Assembly (NCBI GenBank): GCA_002021875.1
Contig: CP018627.1
Coordinates: forward strand, 3,224,001 to 3,288,000
Length of the DNA stretch: 64,000 nucleotides
Direction of reading: 5' to 3'
Origin: Streptomyces hygroscopicus
Lineage (GTDB): Bacteria; Actinomycetota; Actinomycetes; Streptomycetales; Streptomycetaceae
Shown: positions 44,667 through 52,489 of the stretch, piece after piece
How positions within the stretch are numbered: the stretch's first letter is position 1
Layout of the letters: each line of letters starts with the position of its first letter
Made by a program: the position numbers and the translations under genes
Notes under the pieces: model-generated
Database searches by the model: none
What the model was told of the DNA's origin: nothing
The model's input: only the letters and a program-made list of their open reading frames with translations

Positions 44667-44895
44667 GCAGCGGAGTGTGAAGCGGGCTGAGCCGCGGAGT
44701 GTGAAGCGGGCTGAGCCGCGGACTGCGGGCGCGGCTGCGGGCGCGGGCTGCGGGCTGCGGTCGCGGGCAGCGGTCGCGGGCAGCGGTCGCGGGCAGCGGG
44801 CTGCGGGCTGCGGGCTGCGGACGCGAGCTTCGGTCGCGGGCAGCGGGCTCCGGGCGACTGTGAAGCGGGCTGAGCGGGCCCGGGGCGGCGCGGCG
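44665..44895. repeat. Intergenic compound tandem repeat
   Basis: The convergent gap after the MerR gene is a chain of short repeats. A 24-bp unit (GAGCCGCGGAGTGTGAAGCG...) occurs about 2.5 times from 44665, a 13-bp unit GCGGTCGCGGGCA three times at 44757-44795, then GCGGGCT three times, and a partial 24-mer again near 44860. No gene is evident. Confidence 0.8.
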
Positions 44896-44923
44896 ACCGG
44901 CCGCCCCGGGGCACCGGCGGTGG

Positions 44924-45841
44924 TCATTCGCCGCCGGTGAGTGCGAGTGCCGCAGCGAGCTCGTCGGGGCGGGCGGCGAACGGCGAATGGCTGCCCGGCA
45001 GCGACCGCACGGTGAAGGGCTGGTCCGGCATGGCCGCGTCGGCCTCCGCGATCATCAGATCCTGCATCGCGGGGGTGCACGCCCAGTCCTCGGCGCACCG
45101 GATGAAGGTGCGCGGAATCCGGCCCCACCGCTCCCGGGTCAGGGCGATCGGGGTGGTCGGCACCGCGAAGGGCAGATCGGGGCTCAGGGCGTGGTACCAG
45201 CGGGCGAAGGACCCGGCCGGGACGTCGTGGTAGTAGGTCAGCCGCAGCTCCTCCACGTACGCCGGATCGACGGAGAACGGATTGATCCGGAACGCGCCGA
45301 TGGCCTCCGGGTCGCCCAGCATCAGCCCCTGCCCCCGTACAGTCGCGGTCTGCTCGGGAGCCGCCAGATAGTCGGCGAAACGGGGGCGCCCGGCGGGGAC
45401 GAAGGACGACAGATGGATCAGCTCGTCGACGAGCTCGGGAGCCCGCTCGGCGGCCAGGGACGCCGAGGCGCCACCGGCGCTGTGCGAGACCAGGGCGACC
45501 TTCGGATACCGGCGCACCGATCGCAGCGCGGCGACGACGGCCCCGGCACACTCCTCCAGGGTCAACCCGGCCAGCGCCGACTTCTCGGTCGCGAAACCCG
45601 GCTGGCCGGGGAGGTGGTGGCCCGAGGGCAGCGGCGCCTCGAAGCCGTGCCCCGGCAGGTCGACGGCGAGGCTCGCCGCGCCGAGCCGGGCCAGGGCGCG
45701 CTGGGTGGGCGCCCACTGCCAGGAGGCGTGCCAGGCGCCGTGGACCAGCACGAACACGGTGCCGGAGGGCGCGGGGGCAGGGTGGATCTCGCTCACGGGG
45801 TGGGCATCGCTCAAGGGCATTCTGGGGCTCATGGCACTCAT
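44924..45841 (-). CDS. Alpha/beta hydrolase
   Basis: This 305-residue protein has the alpha/beta hydrolase fold: oxyanion segment VLVHGAWHASWQW, nucleophile Ser in LVSHSAGGAS (S-x-S-x-G form), an acidic residue near FIRCAEDWACTP and the catalytic His in LPGSHSPFAARPDEL. It resembles the esterase/hydroxynitrile-lyase-like hydrolases common in Streptomyces. There is no signal peptide. Several ATGs lie near the N-terminus (45841 and a few codons on), so the start is uncertain. It diverges from a LysR gene with an operator-like sequence between, and is probably that regulator's target. Confidence 0.87.
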   Translation of the reverse strand: MSAMSPRMPLSDAHPVSEIHPAPAPSGTVFVLVHGAWHASWQWAPTQRALARLGAASLAVDLPGHGFEAPLPSGHHLPGQPGFATEKSALAGLTLEECAGAVVAALRSVRRYPKVALVSHSAGGASASLAAERAPELVDELIHLSSFVPAGRPRFADYLAAPEQTATVRGQGLMLGDPEAIGAFRINPFSVDPAYVEELRLTYYHDVPAGSFARWYHALSPDLPFAVPTTPIALTRERWGRIPRTFIRCAEDWACTPAMQDLMIAEADAAMPDQPFTVRSLPGSHSPFAARPDELAAALALTGGE

Positions 45842-45903
45842 GGAGGACAGTCCACCGCCACGGCTCGGCGTTATCCACCGCCATATCTGACAACCCCGCC
45901 ATC

Positions 45904-45932
45904 GATATCTCCTGAATATCGACTCGGATATC
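45904..45932. promoter_or_regulatory. Putative LysR operator between divergent hydrolase and LysR genes
   Basis: GATAT (45904-45908) and ATATC (45916-45920) form a dyad with seven bases between, and a further GATATC lies at 45927-45932, ten bases before the LysR start. This T-N11-A-like arrangement in a divergent promoter is typical of LysR autoregulation. Confidence 0.5.
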
Positions 45933-45941
45933 CTCGGTCCG

Positions 45942-46880
45942 ATGGAGTCACGACATCTGCGGTACGCCCTGGCGGTGGCCGAGCATCAGCACTTCGGACG
46001 GGCGGCCGCCGCCCTCGGGATCGCCCAGCCCCCGCTGTCCCAGCAGATCGCGGCGCTGGAGCGGGAGCTGGGTGCGCGGCTCTTCGACCGTACGGCGCGT
46101 GGGGTGTTCCCGACCGCCGCGGGCGAGGCGTTCCTGGCCAGGGCGCGCCGGGCGCTGGCCGAGATGTCGGCCGCCGTATCGGACGCGGGCCGGGCCGCCC
46201 GGGGCGAGACGGGGCGGCTGCGGCTCGGCTTCATCGGCTCGGCGCTGCTGGAACTGCTGCCATCCGTGCTGGGCCAGTTCATCCGGGACCGCCCCGAAGT
46301 GCGGCTGGGGCTGCAGGAGATGTCGACGCGCCGGTCCACGGCGGCGCTGCTCGCGGGCGAGCTGGACATCGCCATCGGGCGCGGTGCGCCCCGGGGCGCG
46401 GGTGCCGAGGATCTGGTGTCGGTCACGGTCGGCCGGGACCATCTGGTGGCGGTCGTCGGCGCCGCCCATCCGTTCGCCGGGCAGTCCAAGGTGAGCGTCG
46501 AGCAGCTCAGGGGGCAGCATCTGATCGTGGCGCCCGCGGACGAGGAACCGGCGGTCGCGGCCTGGCTGAGCGCGCTGCTGGGCGAGGGCACCGAGGCGCC
46601 CGCGCGGGCCGGTGGGCTCACCGAGGCGTGGGATGCGCACACCATCATCGGGCTGGCCTCGTGCGGGGTCGGGGTGGGGCTCGGCCCGGCGTGTCTGCGG
46701 GTGGCGGCGCGGCCGGACGTCCGGGTGTGCGAGGTGAGCCCGCGGGTGGAACTGCCGGAGCTGGTGATGTCGTTCCGCGCCCAGGACCGCTCCCCCGTGC
46801 TGGCGGCCTTCCTGGACATCACCCGGGAGCGGTGCCCAGGGGTGGGCGAGCGGCTCGAACGCCGTCTGGGCACACGCTGA
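45942..46880 (+). CDS. LysR-family transcriptional regulator
   Basis: This 312-residue protein has the LysR N-terminal helix-turn-helix (RYALAVAEHQHFGRAAAALG, QPPLSQQIAALERELG, LFDRT) and a periplasmic-binding-protein-like effector domain (LRLGFIGSALLELLPSVL; ELDIAIGRG). Length and layout are normal. Regulators of this type bind upstream of a divergent gene and respond to a small ligand. The ATG at 45942 gives the canonical N-terminus MESRHLRYALAVAEHQHF. It diverges from the alpha/beta hydrolase gene. It is followed directly by copy c of the mosaic repeat. Confidence 0.92.
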   Translation: MESRHLRYALAVAEHQHFGRAAAALGIAQPPLSQQIAALERELGARLFDRTARGVFPTAAGEAFLARARRALAEMSAAVSDAGRAARGETGRLRLGFIGSALLELLPSVLGQFIRDRPEVRLGLQEMSTRRSTAALLAGELDIAIGRGAPRGAGAEDLVSVTVGRDHLVAVVGAAHPFAGQSKVSVEQLRGQHLIVAPADEEPAVAAWLSALLGEGTEAPARAGGLTEAWDAHTIIGLASCGVGVGLGPACLRVAARPDVRVCEVSPRVELPELVMSFRAQDRSPVLAAFLDITRERCPGVGERLERRLGTR

Positions 46881-46907
46881 CGGAGGAAGCCGCAGGGCCC
46901 CTGGCGG

Positions 46908-47292
46908 ATGTCCAGGCGGATCGTGACACCTACGGCAGGCCGCTCCCCTCCCCGCCCCCGCGGCATCGATACGCGGCTCCGCCCACAGCATCGATATGCG
47001 GCTCCGCCGCGTGGCAGGACTCCGCCCCTGGCAACGCAATCCAGCCCCTCCGGCGATTGAGGAGCCGGGTCCAGGGGCCGAGCCCCGGCAGGGGCCGGGG
47101 ACCGGAGCCCCGGGCAACGCAATCCAGCCCCTCCGGCGATTGAGGAGCGGGGCCCAGGGGCGGAGCCCCGGCGGGGGCCGGGGGCCGGGCCCCACGCGGC
47201 GGAGCCGCATATCGTCAGGTGTCGGGAAGGGGAGGGGAGGGGCGGGGTAGGGGAAAGCGTCGACATGCGGCTCCACCGCGTGGCCCGCCGTA
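46908..47292. repeat. Mosaic intergenic repeat, copy c (longest copy)
   Basis: The convergent gap between the LysR and FadB-like genes is filled by this repeat. It contains the GGATCGTGACACCTACGGCAG block, CCCCTCCCCGCCC blocks, several GCGGCTCCGCC hairpin cores with GATATG, and two perfect 35-bp direct repeats (47031-47065 and 47114-47148) with the core CCAGCCCCTCCGGCGATTG. The right end carries GCGGCGGAGCCGC in the opposite orientation. It probably works as a bidirectional terminator. Confidence 0.8.
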
Positions 47293-47299
47293 CGCCCCC

Positions 47300-49588
47300 C
47301 TAGTCCGTGAAGCGCTCCCCGCGCTCGGCCTTCTCCACCAGCAGCGCGGTCGGGGCGAACCGCTCCCCGTACGCCGCCTCCAGCTCCCGGGCACGGGCCA
47401 CGAAACCGGCCACGCCGCCCTCGTATCCGTTGATGTACTGCAGCACCCCGCCCGTCCAGCCGGGGAAGCCGATGCCGAGGATGGAGCCGATGTTGGCGTC
47501 GGCGACGGAGGTCAGCACGCCCTCCTCCAGCAGCCGCACCGTGTCGATGGCCTCGCAGAAGAGCATCCGCTCGATCATGTCCTCGAAGGGGATACGGGTG
47601 CCCTCGCCACCGAAACCGCCGGACCCACCGGACCCACCGGAACCGCCGGAACCGCCGGACCCACCGGACCCACCGGACCCACCGGAACCACCGGAACCGC
47701 CGGACCCGCCCCGCCCGAAGTGCTCCCGCAGTCCCGGCCACAGCCGGGTCCGCTTGCCGGTGGTCTCGTCGTAGTCGTAGAAGCCCGCGCCGCCGCTGCG
47801 GCCGGGGCGCCCGAACTCCTCCACCATGCGGTTGATCACCGCGTCGGCCGGATGCGGTCGCCACTGGCCGCCCGCCTCCTCGGTCGCCCGGCGCGTCTCC
47901 TCGCGAATCTTGCGCGGCAGGGTCAGGGTCAGCTCGTCCATCAGGGAGAGCGCCTTGGCCGGATATCCGGCCTGGGCCGCGGCCTGTTCCACGGAGGCCG
48001 GGTCGACGCCCTCCCCCACCATCGCCACGCCCTCGTTGAGGAAGTGGCCGATCACGCGGGAGGTGAAGAAGCCGCGGGAGTCATTGACCACGATCGGGGT
48101 CTTGTTGATCTGCCGCACCAGATCGAAGGCGCGGGCCAGCGCCTTGTCGCCGGTGCGCTCGCCCTTGATGATCTCGACCAGCGGCATCTTGTCGACGGGC
48201 GAGAAGAAGTGCAGTCCGATGAAGTCGTCGGCGCGCTGCACTCCCTCGGCGAGCAGGGTGATGGGGAGGGTGGAGGTGTTGGAGCACAACAGTGCGTCCG
48301 GGGCGACGACACCCTCGATCTCCTGGAACACCTTGTGCTTGAGCGCCGGGTCCTCGAAGACCGCCTCGATGACCGCGTCACACCCCTCGAGGTCGCTGAG
48401 ATCACCGGTCGGGGTGATCCGGGCCAGCAGCTCGTCCCGCTTGGCCTCGGTGGTCCGGCCCTTGGTGAGCGCCTTGGCCAGCAGTCCCTCGGCGTACGCC
48501 TTGCCCTTGGCGGCGGCCTCCGCGGACACGTCCTTGAGGACGACCTCGATGCCCGCCTTGGCGCACACGTACGCGATGCCCGCGCCCATCATCCCGGCGC
48601 CCAGCACCGCGACCTTACGGACCTGACCGGGCTCGATCCCCTGGGGCCGGTTGGCCCCGGAGTTGACCGCCTGCAGATCGAAGAAGAACGCCTGGATCAT
48701 GTTCTTGGCGGTCTGGCCGACGACCAGCTCGGTGAAGTACCGGGCCTCGATGGTCTGCGCGGTCTCGAAGTCCACCTGGGCCCCCTCGACGGCGGCGGCC
48801 AGGATATTGCGCTGCGCCGGGTAGGGCGCGCCGCCCAGCTGCTTGCGCAGATTGGCGGGGAAGGCGGGCAGATTGGCGGCGAACTTCGGCTGCGCCGGGG
48901 TGCCGCCCGGGATCCGGTAGTTCTTGTCGTCCCAGGGCTGTGCCGACTCGGGGTGGGCGTCGATGAAGGCCCGAGCCTGGGCCAGCATCTCCTCAGGGGT
49001 GGCCACGACCTCGTGCACCAGCCCCGCCTCCTGGGCGCGCCGGGGGCTGTACCGCGCCCCCTGGAGCAGCCACTTGAGCAGCGCGTCGGTCACGCCGAGC
49101 AGCCGTACGGTACGGGCGACGCCCCCGCTGCCCGGGAGCAGGCCCAGGGTGACCTCGGGGAAGCCGATACGGGACCCGGGGGCGTCGAGGGCGATGCGGT
49201 GGTGGCAGGAGAGCGCGATCTCCAGCCCGCCGCCGAGCGCCGCGCCGTTGATCGCGGCGACCACGGGCTTGCCGAGGGTCTCGATCCGGCGCAGCCCGCG
49301 CTTGATGCGGAGGTTCTTCTCGTAGACCTCCTGGGCCTGGTCGGGCCCGATCTGGAGGAGGTCGTTGAGGTCGCCGCCGGCGAAGAAGGTCTTCTTGGCG
49401 GAGGTGACGATGATGCCGCGGATGGCGTCCCGCTCGGCCTCGACGCGGTCGGCGATCGCGTCGAGGGAGTCGATGAACGCGGCGTTCATGGTGTTGGCGG
49501 ACTGGTCGGGGTCGTCGAGCACCAGGGTGACGACGCCCTCGTCGTCCTGCTCCCAGCGGATGGTCGAGGCGGTGGTGGGGTGGTTCAT
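47300..49588 (-). CDS. 3-hydroxyacyl-CoA dehydrogenase/enoyl-CoA hydratase, FadB/FadJ-like, with (GGS)10 loop
   Basis: This 762-residue bifunctional beta-oxidation enzyme has an N-terminal enoyl-CoA hydratase domain with both catalytic glutamates (GGGLEIALS and FPEVTLGLLPG), then a 3-hydroxyacyl-CoA dehydrogenase with NAD motif VAVLGAGMMGAGIAYVCAKAG, catalytic His in FIGLHFFSPVDKMPLVEI, and the C-terminal helical domains. It oxidises acyl-CoA chains with the thiolase encoded 272 bp upstream. Uniquely, ten GGS tripeptides followed by GGFGGEG are inserted in a surface loop of the C-terminal domain after LREHFGR. The ATG at 49588 has GGAGA upstream. Confidence 0.93.
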   Translation of the reverse strand: MNHPTTASTIRWEQDDEGVVTLVLDDPDQSANTMNAAFIDSLDAIADRVEAERDAIRGIIVTSAKKTFFAGGDLNDLLQIGPDQAQEVYEKNLRIKRGLRRIETLGKPVVAAINGAALGGGLEIALSCHHRIALDAPGSRIGFPEVTLGLLPGSGGVARTVRLLGVTDALLKWLLQGARYSPRRAQEAGLVHEVVATPEEMLAQARAFIDAHPESAQPWDDKNYRIPGGTPAQPKFAANLPAFPANLRKQLGGAPYPAQRNILAAAVEGAQVDFETAQTIEARYFTELVVGQTAKNMIQAFFFDLQAVNSGANRPQGIEPGQVRKVAVLGAGMMGAGIAYVCAKAGIEVVLKDVSAEAAAKGKAYAEGLLAKALTKGRTTEAKRDELLARITPTGDLSDLEGCDAVIEAVFEDPALKHKVFQEIEGVVAPDALLCSNTSTLPITLLAEGVQRADDFIGLHFFSPVDKMPLVEIIKGERTGDKALARAFDLVRQINKTPIVVNDSRGFFTSRVIGHFLNEGVAMVGEGVDPASVEQAAAQAGYPAKALSLMDELTLTLPRKIREETRRATEEAGGQWRPHPADAVINRMVEEFGRPGRSGGAGFYDYDETTGKRTRLWPGLREHFGRGGSGGSGGSGGSGGSGGSGGSGGSGGSGGSGGFGGEGTRIPFEDMIERMLFCEAIDTVRLLEEGVLTSVADANIGSILGIGFPGWTGGVLQYINGYEGGVAGFVARARELEAAYGERFAPTALLVEKAERGERFTD
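47617..47712. repeat. In-frame 9-bp minisatellite encoding (Gly-Gly-Ser)10
   Basis: Ten consecutive 9-bp units of the form CCRCCGGAM encode GGS repeats within the FadB-like gene. Third-position changes show that the array is not entirely recent. Confidence 0.9.
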
Positions 49589-49679
49589 CTGAGGTCTCCA
49601 GGGCGAAGGGGAAGGGCGCGGGGAGGGGGCGGGAAGGAGGGGGAACGGCGGCGTCCTGAGAGCCGCTCGGCTCTACGGG

Positions 49680-49860
49680 GGCGTCCGGCGGACCACGCGG
49701 CGGAGCCGCATATCGACCCACGCGGCGGAGCCGCATATCGACGCTTCCCCCTCCCCGCCCCTGAACCCCGGGGCCTGGGGCCTGGGGCTGAGCCCCAGTT
49801 GAGGGAAGGGGCGGGGAGGGGAGCGGCCCGCCGCAGGCGTCACGATCCGTCGGTCACCCC
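49680..49860. repeat. Mosaic intergenic repeat, copy d
   Basis: Between the FadB-like start and the thiolase stop lie two tandem copies of CACGCGGCGGAGCCGCATATCG, a CCCCTCCCCGCCCC block, GGGCTGAGCCC, then the GGGAAGGGGCGGGGAGGGG and GTCACGATCCGTCGG blocks abutting the stop codon. The last 55 bp are nearly identical to the end of copy a at 9.6 kb, which also abuts a stop codon. Confidence 0.8.
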
Positions 49861-51075
49861 CTAGAGCCGCTCGACCACCGTCGCGATGCCCATTCCGCCT
49901 CCCACGCACAGCGTCACCAGCCCGAACCGCCCGTCCCGCCGCTCCAGCTCGTCGATCACCGTGCCGAGGATCATCGCGCCGGTCGCGCCCAGCGGATGGC
50001 CCATCGCGATCGCTCCGCCGTTGACGTTGACCTTGTCCATGCTCAGCCCCATGTCGTCCACGAAGCGCAGCACCACCGCCGCGAACGCCTCGTTGATCTC
50101 GACCAGATCGATGTCGTCGATGGTCAGCCCGGCCTTGGTGAGCGCCTTACGGGTGGCGGGAGCCGGGCCGGTGAGCATGATGGTGGGGTCGGCGCCGGAG
50201 ACGGCGGCGGAGACGATCCGGGCGCGCGGGGTCAGCCCGAAGCGCTCACCGACCTCGCGGTTGCCGATGGCGACCAGGGCGGCGCCGTCCACCATGCCCG
50301 AGGAGTTGCCGGCGTGGTGGACATGGTCGATCGCCTCGATCCAGTGGTACTTCTGCAGCGCCACCGCGTCGAAGCCGCCCGCCTCGCCGATGGTGGCGAA
50401 CGACGGCTTCAGGCCCGCCAGGGTCTCGGCGGTGGTACCGGGGCGGATGTGCTCGTCCCGGTCGAGGACGGTCAGCCCGCTGCGGTCGCGGACCGGGACC
50501 ACGGAGCGGTCGAAGTACCCCTCCTTCCAGGCCCGCGCGGCCCGCTCCTGGGAGAGCGCGGCGAAGCTGTCCACGTCATGGCGGCTGTAGCCGCCGGTGG
50601 TGGCGATGAGGTCGGCCCCGATGCCCTGCGGTACGAAACCGGTCTCGTAGTTGGTCATCGGGTCCGCGAACCAGGCGCCGCCGTCGGAGCCCATCTTCAC
50701 TCGTGACATCGACTCCACGCCGCCCGCGAGCACCAGGTCCTCCCAGCCGGAACGGACCTTGGCCGCCGCCAGGTTGACGGCCTCCAGGCCCGAGGCACAG
50801 AAGCGGTTCTCCTGGACGCCCGCGACCGTGTCCGGGAGCCCGGCCGCGATGGCCGCGATCTTGGCGATGTCGGAGCCCTGGTCGCCGAGCGGACTGACGA
50901 CGCCGAGGACCACGTCGTCGATCGCCGCCGGGTCCAGCTCGGGGAACCGCCGCCGCATCTCATGGATCAGGCCCACCACCAGGTCGACGGGCTTGGTGCC
51001 GTGCAGGGCACCGTCGGCCTTGCCGCGCCCGCGCGGGGTGCGGATGGCGTCGTACACATACGCTTCGGTGCTCAC
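49861..51075 (-). CDS. Acetyl-CoA C-acyltransferase (thiolase, FadA-like)
   Basis: This 404-residue thiolase has the acylated cysteine in [12 protein letters not shown], the NEAFA segment, the His in GHPLGATGA, and the second Cys in TLCVGGGMG, all in family order. It cleaves 3-ketoacyl-CoA with CoA to release acetyl-CoA, the last beta-oxidation step. The start is GTG at 51075 ([16 protein letters not shown]), with GAAAGG upstream. It lies 79 bp after the CoA transferase gene and upstream of the FadB-like gene, with a repeat between. Use in degradation rather than biosynthesis is inferred from this pairing. Confidence 0.93.
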   Translation of the reverse strand: MSTEAYVYDAIRTPRGRGKADGALHGTKPVDLVVGLIHEMRRRFPELDPAAIDDVVLGVVSPLGDQGSDIAKIAAIAAGLPDTVAGVQENRFCASGLEAVNLAAAKVRSGWEDLVLAGGVESMSRVKMGSDGGAWFADPMTNYETGFVPQGIGADLIATTGGYSRHDVDSFAALSQERAARAWKEGYFDRSVVPVRDRSGLTVLDRDEHIRPGTTAETLAGLKPSFATIGEAGGFDAVALQKYHWIEAIDHVHHAGNSSGMVDGAALVAIGNREVGERFGLTPRARIVSAAVSGADPTIMLTGPAPATRKALTKAGLTIDDIDLVEINEAFAAVVLRFVDDMGLSMDKVNVNGGAIAMGHPLGATGAMILGTVIDELERRDGRFGLVTLCVGGGMGIATVVERL

Positions 51076-51153
51076 GTCAGCGGCCTTTCAGGGGAGGGCT
51101 CGGGCGGGGACGGCTCAGGGGACCGGCGGGAAGCGGACGGGGGTTCATGGCGT

Positions 51154-52314
51154 TCAAGACGTTCCTGACGGGTTTCCCTCGACGAGCGAGGTGACTCCCC
51201 AGTCGCGGGCCACCTCGGCGGTGTCCGCCCCGGGCCGGACGGGCGCGCGGCGCACCGCGCCCGGGGTGGCGGAGAAGCGCGGGGCGGGCGCGGGCTGGGT
51301 GATCCCGCCGTGGTCGACGAAGGTGGAGCGGGCGGCGAGGTGCGGATGGGCTGGAGCCTCCCGGAGCGACAGCACGGCGGCGACGCAGGCGTCCGAGGCG
51401 CTGAAGACGGCGGTCCACTCCTCGCGGTCGCGCTGCTTGAAGCGGTCGGCGATGGCGGTGCGCAGCGCGGCCCAGCTGTCGAAGTCATCGCGGGCCGGGG
51501 CCTGCTCCGCGATCCCCAGCAGCTCGATGAACTCCGCGTAGAACTTCCGCTCCAGGGGCCCGACCGCCATATAGCCGCCATCGGCGGTCTCATAGGTGCC
51601 GTAGAAGGGGCAGCCGCCGTCGAGGAGATTGGTGCCGCGCTGGTCCCGCCAGCCCCCGGCGGCCATCATGCCGTGGATGGCGGAGGTCAGATGGGCGGTG
51701 CCGTCGACGATCGCGGCGTCCACGACCTGGCCGGGGCCGCCCGCGCGGGCGTGCTGCAGGGCGGCCAGGACGCCGATGACGAGATAGAGCGAGCCTCCCG
51801 CGTAGTCCCCCAGGAGGTTGGCGGGGGCGATGGGCGGGCCGTCGGCGGCGCCGATCATGCTGAGGGCGCCGGTGACGGCGATATAGCCGATGTCATGGCC
51901 GGCGGTCCGGGCGAGCGGGCCCTCCTGTCCCCAGCCGGTCATCCGGCCGTAGACCAGCCGGGGATTGCGGGCCAGGCAGTCCTCCGGGCCGAGGCCCAGC
52001 TTCTCGGTGACCCCCGGGCGGTAGCCCTCGATGAGGATGTCGGCGCGCTCCACGAGGTCGAGCACGGCGGCCACGCTCCCCTCGGCCTTCAGATCGAGGA
52101 GCACCGAGCGCTTGTTGCGGTTGGTGAGGTCGTAGTCCGGGTCGATCCGCAGGCCGCCGGCGCCTCCGGGGCGGTCGACGCGGACGACATCGGCGCCGAG
52201 GTCGGCGAGGACCATAGCGGCGAACGGACCCGGCCCGATCCCCGCGAGCTCCACCACCCGCACCCCGGCCAGCGGACCGGCCGCCGTCGCCCCGTCCTCC
52301 GCCGCCACCGTCAT
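51154..52314 (-). CDS. CaiB/BaiF family III CoA transferase (alpha-methylacyl-CoA racemase-like)
   Basis: This 386-residue protein shows the family N-terminus GVRVVELAGIGPGPFAAMVL-type CoA-binding fold, NRNKRSVLLDLK, and the catalytic Asp in LLGDYAGGSLY, with the preceding GHDIGYIAVTGAL. Such enzymes either move CoA between carboxylic acids or racemise 2-methylacyl-CoA; the GDYAGG form and PFYGTYET segment favour the racemase-like group. It would feed branched chains into the beta-oxidation enzymes encoded next. The ATG at 52314 has GGGGGA upstream; the TTG at 52326 is an unlikely start. An operator-like dyad lies just upstream. Confidence 0.9.
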   Translation of the reverse strand: MTVAAEDGATAAGPLAGVRVVELAGIGPGPFAAMVLADLGADVVRVDRPGGAGGLRIDPDYDLTNRNKRSVLLDLKAEGSVAAVLDLVERADILIEGYRPGVTEKLGLGPEDCLARNPRLVYGRMTGWGQEGPLARTAGHDIGYIAVTGALSMIGAADGPPIAPANLLGDYAGGSLYLVIGVLAALQHARAGGPGQVVDAAIVDGTAHLTSAIHGMMAAGGWRDQRGTNLLDGGCPFYGTYETADGGYMAVGPLERKFYAEFIELLGIAEQAPARDDFDSWAALRTAIADRFKQRDREEWTAVFSASDACVAAVLSLREAPAHPHLAARSTFVDHGGITQPAPAPRFSATPGAVRRAPVRPGADTAEVARDWGVTSLVEGNPSGTS

Positions 52315-52328
52315 GCCGTCCCCCAATC

Positions 52329-52351
52329 GTGTGACACCACTGCTGTAACAC
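52329..52351. promoter_or_regulatory. Operator-like inverted repeat upstream of the CoA transferase gene
   Basis: GTGTGACA (52329-52336) and TGTAACAC (52344-52351) form an inverted repeat with one mismatch and a seven-base spacer, 15 bp before the ATG. It could bind a TetR- or GntR-type fatty acid degradation regulator; none is encoded nearby. Confidence 0.4.
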
Positions 52352-52408
52352 CGCCGATGCTAAGAACGCGTCCCGCATTCCACAAGCCCTCTCATGGGCC
52401 TGTGGACA

Positions 52409-52441
52409 ACCAAGCCCCTTGCCCGGCAAGCGGGTTTGGCC
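52409..52441 (-). terminator. Imperfect hairpin after the MFS transporter gene
   Basis: CTTGCCCGGCAAG forms the top of a larger imperfect stem about 50 bp past the MFS stop codon. It probably separates the transporter/aldolase unit from the beta-oxidation genes. Confidence 0.45.
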
Positions 52442-52489
52442 CCTGCGGCAGCACGGCGGGCCGGGTGTGGCGCCGACCGGCCTTCCGGG

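Noticed and set aside
47219..49864. 881-codon plus-strand frame opposite the FadB-like gene
   Set aside because: Antisense artefact; it also translates the GGS minisatellite and repeat elements into Pro/Gly tracts.
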